A stretch of 64,000 nt of DNA from Desulfobacteraceae bacterium (lineage in GTDB: Bacteria > Desulfobacterota > Desulfobacteria > Desulfobacterales > Desulfobacteraceae), in NCBI GenBank assembly GCA_016744295.1, contig JADGEQ010000032.1, positions 16,496 to 80,495 on the forward strand, given 5' to 3'. The notes under the pieces were generated by a model. It saw only the letters and a program-made list of their open reading frames with translations, did not search any database and had not been told where the DNA came from. Below, piece after piece: positions 1 to 8,531 of the stretch (position 1 is its first letter; every line of letters starts with the position of its first letter). The position numbers and the translations under genes were made by a program.

Positions 1-2166
1 CGAAAATTTATACAGCACTGGCATCATTTGGAAAAAAAATATATTCCTCCCCATGCATGGGAAAGTGATTTTTTAACACTATGGCGGGAAAAAATTATTT
101 TTTTCTTTTACTTTTTTTCGGCTGTTTTTGCGCCATTTGTCCTGATACCTTCCTTGATTTTGTCTTTTAATGAAAGATTGTGGAGTGTTTTTATTCTGGA
201 CTTCCTAGCATATGGTATTGTTTTAACGGTTCTATTCTCTAAAAAATTTACTCTCCAGCATAAAACCTGGCTCACCTTTTTAATCTTTTATTCTCTTGGA
301 ACCGAACTTTTATTGATACTAGGCTTTTACGGTGGTGGATACATTTGGCTATTTGGTGCATCTTTGATTGTTGGTGCAATGATGGGGGTCCAAGCGGCAG
401 GTATTGCCCTGCTTACTAATTTGTTAAGTTTGATATTAATCGGAGTTTATATTGCCATTGGATCGCCTGAATGGGCTTTGGCAACTGAAAATGCAATTGG
501 GAAATGGGTGGTTGTGTCTACTAATTTCATGATGATCAATACCCTGGTTACCATACTTGTTGCAGCCATGTTGAATAGCTTGAAACTCGCCTTGATAAAG
601 GAACAAAAAACTGCAATCGAACTTAGGGAAAAACGTGAGGAACTCATGGCCATCTTCAAGGCCATCCCTGATCCGTTCCTTGTTTATGACAGGCTCGATC
701 ATGTTCAATATCTCAATGATTCCTTTGCAGATACCTTTGGTTGGAATCTGGATGAAGTTAGGGGGAGCACAATTCCTTTTACCCCTGAAGATCAGCAAAA
801 AATTTCCTGCAATGTTTTAAACGATACTGGTAAGGCGAAGGATGCAGTGATACGATTTGAAACAAAATGCTTTACCAAAGAAAGCATGCTTTTAAATATC
901 TCATTGAGTGCAGCGCCGATCAAGGGGAATACGGGCGACATGGTCGGAATAGTTGTTAATATGAAAGATATTACCGAACTGAAAAAAATGGAATTTAACC
1001 TTCAGCAGGCTCAAAAAATGGAAGCCATCGGTACATTGGCTGGCGGTATTGCCCATGATTTCAATAACATCCTTTTTCCAATCCTTGGCCATGCAGAGAT
1101 GCTACTACAAGATGTTCCTGATGATGGTTTATTTCGTTCCGGTCTTGGAAAAATTTATTCCGGTGCCCTGAGGGCCAAAGATTTGGTAAAACAGATCCTA
1201 TCATTTTCCCGTCAAGAGAGTAGCGATTTGATACTGATGAAGATGCAACCCATCGTCAAAGAAGCACTAGCACTTATCAGGTCGTCAATCCCGACTACAA
1301 TTGAAATCAAACAAGATATTCGGAAAGAATGCGGTAGCATTAAAGCGGATCCCACACAAATTCATCAAATTTTAATGAACCTCACAACGAATGCTTACCA
1401 CGCCATGGATGAGATGGGTGGTGAATTAAAGGTAACTCTCAAGGAAATTGAATTGGATGAATTTGACTTAATAACGCCTCATCTAACACCTGGCTTTTAT
1501 GCTTGTTTAATCGTAGCTGATACAGGCACAGGAATGGACAAAGATTTAACACAGAGAATTTTTGATCCCTTTTTTACTACCAAAGAAAAAGGCAAGGGTA
1601 CTGGAATGGGATTATCAGTCGTTCACGGTATTGTCAAAAGAATGAATGGTGCTATCAACGTTGACAGCGAGCCTGGCAAGGGAACGAAATTTTACGTTTA
1701 CTTGCCCCTGGCAAATAGCGCTTCTAAAAATAAGAATGCCCAGATAAAAGAACCTGTCCAATATGGCACCGAGAGAATTCTACTGATTGATGACGAAGAA
1801 GCAATTTCTACAATAGGAAAACAGATGCTGGAGCATTTGGGATATCAGGTTACTATGCATAACAGCAGCCTTGAAGCCCTTGAGGTTTTTCGGGCAGCAC
1901 CTGATAAATTTGATATGATTATCACTGATATGACAATGCCCAAGATGTCAGGAGACAAACTGTCAATTGAACTGATTAAAATCCGCACAGACATTCCCAT
2001 ACTGATTTGTACCGGATATAGAGAGACAATGTCCGAGGAAAAGGCTATCTCGCTGGGTATTAAGGGGTTTTTGCTAAAACCGATTTCCCTGGAAAATTAT
2101 TCCCAAAAGATACGGGAAGTTCTGGATGGTGCCAAAGGTAAGCTCAAAGATAATTGTCACGGTTAA
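1..2166 (+). CDS. Hybrid sensor histidine kinase/response regulator (5' end outside window)
   Basis: The reading frame is open to base 1, so the gene probably starts upstream; the first in-window start is a TTG at 28 without a convincing ribosome site. Residues below count from that TTG. About 20-195 form several membrane helices, 210-325 look like a PAS domain, and a HisKA domain carries the phospho-acceptor His near 343 in GGIAHDFNN. A HATPase_c domain follows (DTGTGMD and GTGMGLSVV boxes), then a C-terminal receiver domain with acidic pocket IDDEE near 586 and phospho-Asp near 634 in ITDMTMP. Such proteins autophosphorylate and relay the phosphate to their own receiver; no DNA-binding output domain is present. 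The kinase-receiver half closely resembles that of the kinase at 3589, suggesting duplication. The signal is unknown. Confidence 0.9.
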   Translation, partial: RKFIQHWHHLEKKYIPPHAWESDFLTLWREKIIFFFYFFSAVFAPFVLIPSLILSFNERLWSVFILDFLAYGIVLTVLFSKKFTLQHKTWLTFLIFYSLGTELLLILGFYGGGYIWLFGASLIVGAMMGVQAAGIALLTNLLSLILIGVYIAIGSPEWALATENAIGKWVVVSTNFMMINTLVTILVAAMLNSLKLALIKEQKTAIELREKREELMAIFKAIPDPFLVYDRLDHVQYLNDSFADTFGWNLDEVRGSTIPFTPEDQQKISCNVLNDTGKAKDAVIRFETKCFTKESMLLNISLSAAPIKGNTGDMVGIVVNMKDITELKKMEFNLQQAQKMEAIGTLAGGIAHDFNNILFPILGHAEMLLQDVPDDGLFRSGLGKIYSGALRAKDLVKQILSFSRQESSDLILMKMQPIVKEALALIRSSIPTTIEIKQDIRKECGSIKADPTQIHQILMNLTTNAYHAMDEMGGELKVTLKEIELDEFDLITPHLTPGFYACLIVADTGTGMDKDLTQRIFDPFFTTKEKGKGTGMGLSVVHGIVKRMNGAINVDSEPGKGTKFYVYLPLANSASKNKNAQIKEPVQYGTERILLIDDEEAISTIGKQMLEHLGYQVTMHNSSLEALEVFRAAPDKFDMIITDMTMPKMSGDKLSIELIKIRTDIPILICTGYRETMSEEKAISLGIKGFLLKPISLENYSQKIREVLDGAKGKLKDNCHG

Positions 2167-2307
2167 TGAGTTTGCTGAAAACAAGATTGATTTTAAAAAA
2201 TCTTTGTTACCAGGTCTACTGCCAGGAAATAAAAGGTATTGTTTGATATCCGCTACAAGTTGCGTTATTGTTTTTTATCTATCCGTGAACAATAAATGGA
2301 GGAGAAT

Positions 2308-3564
2308 ATGATAGGCTTCGCTAAACATATATCTGTTCTGTCGCTGGTTCTGTGTTTTCTCTTTTTTTCCTGCGAAAGTCAGCCCCCCTCCTTTGAATGC
2401 ACAGACAGCATCGATTGTGTAAATATCGGTCCGGGGAAGCCCATTAAAATTGGTGTTCTCCAGTCTTTGTCCGGTAAAGTGGCCCCCCTGGGTCAAGAAC
2501 AGATCCGGGGGCTTGAACTTGCCATTGACAAGCGAAAGGGCAGGATAATGGGGCACACCGTGACATTACAGGTGGAAGATACCGGGTGCACCAGTGAAGG
2601 CGGAGCCAATGCCGCCTTAAAGATACTGGCGGATCCCCAAACCATTGCGATTTTTGGAACAACCTGCTCCGGAGCCGCCAGAACCGCCGCCCATGCAATG
2701 TCCGAAGCTGGATTGACCATGATTTCCGGAAATAATAGTGCCCCTTTTCTGACATCCATTGGCGGAAAAAAAGCCAGAGACTGGCATTCCGGTTATTTCA
2801 GAACGTCAAACAATGAGGAAAATGCAGGAAAGGCTGCAGCGGTGTTTGCATTTCAAAAGCTTGGCATTCGCCGGGTTGCCACCATCAATGACGGGGATAT
2901 CTATACCCGGGGGCTGACAGGCGGGTTTAGCAAGGCCTTTGAAAAACTGGGCGGCAGGATTGTTTTGGATACCGCGGTCAACAAAGGCGAAAAGGTGATG
3001 CATCCGGTGCTGACCGCAGTGAAGAATGCCGGGGCCCAGTTGCTGTTTTTTCCCTTGTTTCAGCCCGAGGGCAATTTGATTCTCCTCCAGGCCGGACAAA
3101 TTTCAGAATATGCCAATATTATTCTGATGAGCAACGGTGCCTTAATTGACAACTCTTTTATTCAGGATGTCGGGGACAAAGGAAGGGGGATGTACTTTGT
3201 CGGCCCTGCCGGGCCAAGGGGAGATGCGGTGGATGCACTGGCCCTTGAATACAGGACAAAATATAAGGCACCCCCGAGCAATAGTTATTATCTTAGCGCC
3301 TATGATGCTGCTAGGCTACTGCTTGGTGCCATCGAAAAAGCAGCGGTTCAGGAACCCGACGGCAGCCTCCATGTCGGTCGCAACGCCCTGAGAAAGGGTC
3401 TTTATGCAACCCGTGATTTTAAGGGGATTACCGGAGATCTGACCTGTGATCAATTTGGAGATTGCGCAAGCCCGGCCTTTAATATCTTGAGGCTGGATGA
3501 TCCGGGCGCCGGGGTAAGTGCATTGATAGAAAATGTTATATTTACATATACACCCCTCAAGTGA
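2308..3564 (+). CDS. Branched-chain amino acid-type periplasmic binding lipoprotein
   Basis: A 418-residue type I periplasmic binding protein (Peripla_BP_6, LivJ-like). I chose ATG 2308 over the ATG at 2296 because GGAGGAG lies just before it and overlaps the earlier codon. The N-terminus is a lipoprotein signal with lipobox-like LFFSC, so the mature protein is probably anchored by Cys near residue 23. The core begins IKIGVLQSLSGKVAPLG, typical of this fold, and additional Cys pairs (for example CTDSIDC) may form disulfides. No ABC permease or ATPase gene lies nearby. The gene sits between two hybrid kinases, with only 24 bp to the downstream one. That context suggests a ligand sensor for the kinases rather than a transport component; this is inference. 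Confidence 0.88.
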   Translation: MIGFAKHISVLSLVLCFLFFSCESQPPSFECTDSIDCVNIGPGKPIKIGVLQSLSGKVAPLGQEQIRGLELAIDKRKGRIMGHTVTLQVEDTGCTSEGGANAALKILADPQTIAIFGTTCSGAARTAAHAMSEAGLTMISGNNSAPFLTSIGGKKARDWHSGYFRTSNNEENAGKAAAVFAFQKLGIRRVATINDGDIYTRGLTGGFSKAFEKLGGRIVLDTAVNKGEKVMHPVLTAVKNAGAQLLFFPLFQPEGNLILLQAGQISEYANIILMSNGALIDNSFIQDVGDKGRGMYFVGPAGPRGDAVDALALEYRTKYKAPPSNSYYLSAYDAARLLLGAIEKAAVQEPDGSLHVGRNALRKGLYATRDFKGITGDLTCDQFGDCASPAFNILRLDDPGAGVSALIENVIFTYTPLK

Positions 3565-3588
3565 GCTGGGTAGAGAATTGGCATTGCT

Positions 3589-6417
3589 ATGAATATACGG
3601 GATAGAATTTTTCAGTACTGGCAAAAAATGAGCATTACATCAAAATTTGCTTTGGGTGGCCGTCTTTTTCTTGTCCTCATTGTGATGGTTGCGGCCACGG
3701 GGTATTTTTCTCTGCTCAATGTTAGGAAGGCAGACAAATCGATTCTTGTCAGTTCAGAAATACAGCGGCTGGTGCTGGAGATGGATCGCGGCAAGGAGAA
3801 ATCCCATCGCCTTTATTATACCTTTCTTTTAAAATATCCGGTTATTGGTTTTGAAGAGGCTCACCAGCAATATATCCAGCCCTCCATACGGCAGATTGCC
3901 AGGGTTATTAGGATCAGCCAGTCTTTGAAACATAAAATTGAACAGTCCAATGTGAGCATGGCGCTGCAAAAAAGCCATATTGATTTGAATTTATATCTGT
4001 CTTCGGCCAAGCGGTTTGCCCAAACCTCCATTGACTCTGTGGAACTGGTGACTGAACTTTCTGCACCCGCTAGGGGATTTGAGGCCCAGCTTGTGAAATC
4101 CCTGGGAGCTCTGGAAAAAGAACTTATCGGGCATGAAACCCTGTTGATCCTTTATCATGAAATGAAATCCCATATTCAGGAATATCGGATTGTCCGCAAG
4201 CGTTTTGTGATGCAGTCTGCCTTTAATGTCGCCTTTGCGCTTGACCGGCAAATTGGAAATGGGGGGGTAATCCTGGACGGACAGAAAAAGAAGAAAACTG
4301 TCAAACTTTTGGATGCGAGCATGGATGTTGCCAAAAAAATTCTGGAAACCGATGCCAAAATAAAATCAATTGTCAATGATTTTTCCCTTCAGGAAAAAAC
4401 CATGGGTCCCATATCAAATTCATTGGTTCGCCTGGCCATGGAGGAGGTGGAACAGGCCAGGGGTCGAATTGCATCCACCCACAAGGTGGCGGTAAGTTTC
4501 ATGGGTGGTATTGCCTTGCTGGGCTTGTTTGTTGCGTTGGGCATTGGAAAGCTTTTGAATGTCGGCATCACTGAAAAGCTGGTTCGGTTGACAAAATCTG
4601 CCCGGAAGTTTCGGAAGGGAAACCTGGATGTTGTTGTGGATGAGGGGGGTGGGGATGAGATCGGGCAACTTGCCAACACCTTTAACATTATGGCTGCCCG
4701 TATTAATGAACTTGTCCATGGGCTGGAATCTAAGGTTGAACAAAGAACAAGCCAGTTACAAAAATCAAATACAAAACTCCAAATGGAAATTGATGACCGT
4801 ATAAAAGCACAAGCAAGATTGAAAGAAACCCAGTCGATACTCCAGGCAGCCCTTGAGAACAGTCAGGCGGGGATCCTCATCGCAGATGCAAAAAGTGGCA
4901 ATGTCCGGTATATAAATGAGGTGGGGCTCAGCATCATGGGTGAATCCAGGGAAACAATTCCCCTTGAGTTTAATATTTTTACCTATGTTAGAAAATTTCA
5001 GGGGTATGACCTTGATGGAAAACCCATCGAGAGAGGCGGGTATCCCCTTGCCTGGGTCATCAATCATGGGAAGCCCCTCAGTAAGGAATATTTAATCAAA
5101 CAACCCAACATGCCGGATCGTTTTGTATGGGCAAATGCCTCTCCAATCATGAATGATCAGGGGGTTGTCCATGCAGGTATTTCCCTTTTTCTCGATATAA
5201 CCAAAAGAAAAAAAGCAGAACAGGAAAAAGGAAATCTGGAACTCCAGCTTCGTCAGGTTCATAAAATGGAAGCAATCGGGACCCTTGCCGGCGGAATTGC
5301 CCATGATTTTAATAATTTGCTTGCTGCAATCATCGGGTATGCAGATCTGGCGCAATTGAATATCCCCGACAATAACCCGGCAAAACTTCACATTGAAGCG
5401 GTTCTGAAAGCCGGTGATCGAGCGAAAAACCTTGTGCAGCAGATTTTATCGTTCAGCCGCAAGTCACAATTGGGACGTGTCCCGGTTCAGATTTCTCCGA
5501 TTTTAAAGGAAGCAGTCAACCTCCTCAGGGCATCCATTCCCACCACAATTGATATTCGGATGGCGGTTGATTCAGACTGTAGATCGGTTCTGGCAGACCA
5601 GACCCAGCTTCACCAGGTGATTATAAACCTGTGTACCAATGGGGCTCAATCCATGGAAAAAGAGGGGGGCGTCCTTGACATCACCTTAACTCGTTGTGAA
5701 ATTGATCCGGCCCAAATCTTAGTCTATAAGGATTTGAAACCGGGACCCCATGTGAGATTGGCGGTGAAAGATACAGGGCACGGTATTGAACAACAAATTT
5801 TGGAAAGTATTTTTGATCCCTATTTTACCACAAAAAAGATAGGGAAGGGTTCAGGAATGGGACTGGCCATGGTTCATGGTATTGTAAAAAGGCACAGAGG
5901 GATGATCCTGGTTGACAGTGTTCCGGGCAGGGGGACTGTGTTTCAACTTTTTCTTCCAGAGCTGCCCCCAGGGGATGATAAAATTGTAAATAAGGATGAA
6001 AATAAGGATGAAAAAAAATTACCGATGCCAACCGGCACAGAGCATATTTTGGTGGTGGATGATGAAGTGGCCATTGTCGATATGACCCGAATGAGGCTTG
6101 AACGTTTAGGCTACATGGTTACCAGCACAACAAACAGCATGGACGCCTTGGAATTATTCGGTCAGCATCCCCATCGCTTTGATCTTGTGATTACGGATCA
6201 GACCATGCCCCTATTGACCGGAGAAAAGATGGCAAAAAAGATGATCCGCATACAAAATGATATCCCGATTATTCTCAGTACCGGATACAGTTCCAGGATA
6301 GATGAAAATAAAATTAAAGGCATGGGGATCCGGGCACTTCTAATGAAACCTGTGGCGATGAAAGAGCTGGCTGAATGTATTCGCCGGGTTCTGGGTGATC
6401 CAGGGGATCATCAGTGA
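3589..6417 (+). CDS. Hybrid sensor histidine kinase with HAMP, PAS and receiver domains
   Basis: A 942-residue membrane kinase. A first membrane helix at about 25-45 and a second at about 300-325 bracket a large, mostly helical periplasmic sensor region. A HAMP linker (LVRLTKSARKFRKGNL) and a coiled coil follow, then a PAS domain at about 415-550. The HisKA domain has His near 572 in GGIAHDFNN, followed by HATPase_c boxes (DTGHGIE, GSGMGLAMV) and a receiver with phospho-Asp near 870 (ITDQTMP). Two short direct repeats encode NKDENKDEKK just before the receiver. The gene follows the binding lipoprotein by 24 bp and is probably co-transcribed with it. The large periplasmic domain could contact that lipoprotein. 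Confidence 0.93.
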   Translation: MNIRDRIFQYWQKMSITSKFALGGRLFLVLIVMVAATGYFSLLNVRKADKSILVSSEIQRLVLEMDRGKEKSHRLYYTFLLKYPVIGFEEAHQQYIQPSIRQIARVIRISQSLKHKIEQSNVSMALQKSHIDLNLYLSSAKRFAQTSIDSVELVTELSAPARGFEAQLVKSLGALEKELIGHETLLILYHEMKSHIQEYRIVRKRFVMQSAFNVAFALDRQIGNGGVILDGQKKKKTVKLLDASMDVAKKILETDAKIKSIVNDFSLQEKTMGPISNSLVRLAMEEVEQARGRIASTHKVAVSFMGGIALLGLFVALGIGKLLNVGITEKLVRLTKSARKFRKGNLDVVVDEGGGDEIGQLANTFNIMAARINELVHGLESKVEQRTSQLQKSNTKLQMEIDDRIKAQARLKETQSILQAALENSQAGILIADAKSGNVRYINEVGLSIMGESRETIPLEFNIFTYVRKFQGYDLDGKPIERGGYPLAWVINHGKPLSKEYLIKQPNMPDRFVWANASPIMNDQGVVHAGISLFLDITKRKKAEQEKGNLELQLRQVHKMEAIGTLAGGIAHDFNNLLAAIIGYADLAQLNIPDNNPAKLHIEAVLKAGDRAKNLVQQILSFSRKSQLGRVPVQISPILKEAVNLLRASIPTTIDIRMAVDSDCRSVLADQTQLHQVIINLCTNGAQSMEKEGGVLDITLTRCEIDPAQILVYKDLKPGPHVRLAVKDTGHGIEQQILESIFDPYFTTKKIGKGSGMGLAMVHGIVKRHRGMILVDSVPGRGTVFQLFLPELPPGDDKIVNKDENKDEKKLPMPTGTEHILVVDDEVAIVDMTRMRLERLGYMVTSTTNSMDALELFGQHPHRFDLVITDQTMPLLTGEKMAKKMIRIQNDIPIILSTGYSSRIDENKIKGMGIRALLMKPVAMKELAECIRRVLGDPGDHQ

Positions 6418-6551
6418 TGGCTGGGATTGATGGCTGGGTGAAAAAAAGAATGACTCAGTCCATGGGATGTGGTATGGGAAGTCCTTTTTACAGGATGCAC
6501 TTATTATAAAACAATATAGAAGCTTAGAAAGTATACTAGGGAGAACCTCAG

Positions 6552-6929
6552 ATGCCTTCAAAAAATGATAACAATATCAGTCAAATTGTTTCCCAGGCTC
6601 ATCAGAGCCAGAGAGATCGCGAAAAAACCTATCGGGAGCGCGCCCTCAAAATGTATCCGTGGATTTGCGGTCATTGTGCCCGGGAGTTCGATGGTAAAAG
6701 GCTCAAAGAGCTGACCGTGCACCATAAAGACCACAACCATGACAACAACCCCCCCGACGGAAGCAATTGGGAGTTGTTGTGTATTTACTGCCACGATAAT
6801 GAGCATTCCCGTGACCAGGTTGCCGATGCCTATGCTGAGGGACCGACGGACAGGACCCCTGACAATGATTTTACCGAAAATCCCTTTGCAGGTTTAGGGG
6901 ATTTGATGAAGGGGAAACTATCCGAATAG
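6552..6929 (+). CDS. yajD: HNH nuclease family protein, YajD-like
   Basis: A 125-residue protein with an HNH zinc-finger nuclease motif. CGHCAREF supplies the first Cys pair, LTVHHKDHNHDNNPPDGSNW the central His/Asn block, and LCIYCHDNEH the second Cys pair and final His. Size and motif order match the YajD family of small HNH proteins, whose biological substrate is not firmly known. It starts about 10 bases after GGGAGAACC. The following trmB gene is 25 bp downstream, so the two may be co-transcribed. The C-terminal 35 residues are acidic and not obviously part of the nuclease fold. Confidence 0.85.
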   Translation: MPSKNDNNISQIVSQAHQSQRDREKTYRERALKMYPWICGHCAREFDGKRLKELTVHHKDHNHDNNPPDGSNWELLCIYCHDNEHSRDQVADAYAEGPTDRTPDNDFTENPFAGLGDLMKGKLSE

Positions 6930-6954
6930 AGTATCGGGTGTCCAGGCGCTAACC

Positions 6955-7677
6955 ATGGCAAAGACAAAACTTCACAGATATGAACGCGTCAAGCACCTGC
7001 CCAACGTGACGTTTTCCCGGTTGGGAGAATCAGAACCACCCGGGTTGTATCCCTGGGCCAAGGATTGCTATCAGGGCATGGAACGGGTTTTGGAACTGGG
7101 TTGCGGCAAGGGAGAGCATAGTCTTGGATTTGCCCAGGCCAATCCCCATAGGCTTTGCCTGGGAATCGACAGCAAGAGCCATCGGATCTGTGTCGGTGCG
7201 GAAAAGGCGATTGCCCAGGGGATTGAAAATGTGCTTTTCCTCCACGGGCGGATTGAGCGTATCCAGGAGTTCTTCAGGGCGCATTCCATCCATGAGATCT
7301 GGCTTACTTTTCCTGATCCCCACCTCAAGAACCGGACCAGAAAGAACCGGCTGTCCGGGGCGCCGTTTTTAGACGCCTATGCCCGCTTGCTTGTCCCCGG
7401 GGGACTAGTGCATTTAAAAACTGACAATGATCTGCTCTTTACCTATACCCGGGAATCCGTGGAATTATGGGGAGGGCGGGTGATCGCAGCCGCCGGGGAT
7501 ATTCATGGACCCGATGCCTGTGGAAGCAATGCTTGTGGAAGTGATACCTGTACCGATATTCACACCTATGGTGACAGCCGATTTGGTGCCAGGCACATTG
7601 TTTCCGCCTTTGAAAAAAAGGCACGGGCCAAGGGATCAAGCATCAAATACATGGCATTTAAACTGGTTGAACAATGA
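6955..7677 (+). CDS. trmB: tRNA (guanine-N7)-methyltransferase TrmB
   Basis: A 240-residue SAM-dependent methyltransferase of the TrmB family, which forms m7G46 in tRNA. The SAM-binding motif is LELGCGKGEHSLGFA, and the family signature around the catalytic region is TFPDPHLKNRTRKNRL. A C-terminal stretch VHLKTDNDLLFTY also matches the family. An unusual insertion at about residues 187-201 consists of three 15-bp units, two encoding a (D/N)ACGS pentapeptide and one degenerate; it lies where TrmB normally has a short connection. The stop codon overlaps the ATG of the next gene by 4 bp (ATGA). Confidence 0.93.
   Translation: MAKTKLHRYERVKHLPNVTFSRLGESEPPGLYPWAKDCYQGMERVLELGCGKGEHSLGFAQANPHRLCLGIDSKSHRICVGAEKAIAQGIENVLFLHGRIERIQEFFRAHSIHEIWLTFPDPHLKNRTRKNRLSGAPFLDAYARLLVPGGLVHLKTDNDLLFTYTRESVELWGGRVIAAAGDIHGPDACGSNACGSDTCTDIHTYGDSRFGARHIVSAFEKKARAKGSSIKYMAFKLVEQ
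7513..7557 (+). repeat. In-frame 15-bp tandem repeat inside trmB
   Basis: Three consecutive 15-bp units at 7513, 7528 and 7543 encode DACGS, NACGS and DTCTD. The first two differ at only a few positions and the third is degenerate. The unit length keeps the trmB frame, and the repeat adds a Cys-rich loop not expected in the family. Confidence 0.75.
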
Positions 7678-8345
7678 GTCATATTCATCAAATTGTAAGC
7701 CCTACAGAAAAAAAGGGGAGGGTTTTATCTGAATCCGGGAAAACGCTGACACCTCCGGAACATTGGGACTTTCTTCCCGCGGGAGATGCCGCCGTCACCA
7801 AAGGTGTAAAGGGTATGGGGCCGGTATGGGTGGTACAGGTGCGAAAGGGGAAACGTTTGATTTCAAAGGGTATTTGGGCCAATGGGGCGGATATTCTGAA
7901 CGCAAAAAATGAAATCCAGGCCAAAAGATCAACCCCTGAATATGCGAGACAGCGGGAAAGGGATTTGGCCCGGCGCAGCGCCAAGCAAGAGGCCTATGTA
8001 AAAGCGTTTTTTGCTGAAGTTGTTAAATTCTTAAATTTTCATCCTCGATATCAGAGGGAGGCAAGTCTTCTTGGGGAAAAAATCACTGCCCATGCCACCC
8101 CTGTCAGTAGCGGGACCGTGGCCAGAACCCGGAGAATTCCCATTGACAAGCGTGCCCAGGCCGCTGTTATTGCCTGGATGCGTCATAGGACAACTGCCTA
8201 TGATTCAATGTCCATCCCGCTGGTAAAGGGGAAAAGAAGAGAGGTCCGCAGGGCATTGGCTGCAAAATCCATCATGATTTTGCAAGCCTACCGAGGGGGA
8301 GGGGAGATTGCCGATACCTGTCCTTTGAAAAAGGCCTTGGCCTGA
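7674..8345 (+). CDS. DUF2293 domain-containing protein
   Basis: A 223-residue soluble basic protein. The C-terminal half (about 100-215) matches the DUF2293 type: a helical region KAFFAEVVKFLNFHPRYQREASLLGEKI followed by an Arg/Lys-rich segment GTVARTRRIPIDKRAQAAVIAWMRH, and a second basic stretch VKGKRREVRRALA. Function is unknown for the family; the basic composition is compatible with nucleic-acid binding, which is inference. Its ATG overlaps the trmB stop, so the two are translationally coupled. That hints at an RNA-related role but does not prove it. Confidence 0.75.
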   Translation: MSHIHQIVSPTEKKGRVLSESGKTLTPPEHWDFLPAGDAAVTKGVKGMGPVWVVQVRKGKRLISKGIWANGADILNAKNEIQAKRSTPEYARQRERDLARRSAKQEAYVKAFFAEVVKFLNFHPRYQREASLLGEKITAHATPVSSGTVARTRRIPIDKRAQAAVIAWMRHRTTAYDSMSIPLVKGKRREVRRALAAKSIMILQAYRGGGEIADTCPLKKALA

Positions 8346-8531
8346 ACATTTTGTCTTGATTGATCTTTAGGGCCGCAAGATTTATAACTTGAACGAAATT
8401 GCTTGCCTGGCCCATTATTGGAAAGCCTGGCCTGACCAGGTCCTGGAAATTATGGGACATTTTTGGTTAATTATGGTATAAGCCCAAGTGCTGTTGAAAA
8501 TTTACATTTAAGAGAAAATTCAGGATAATTT

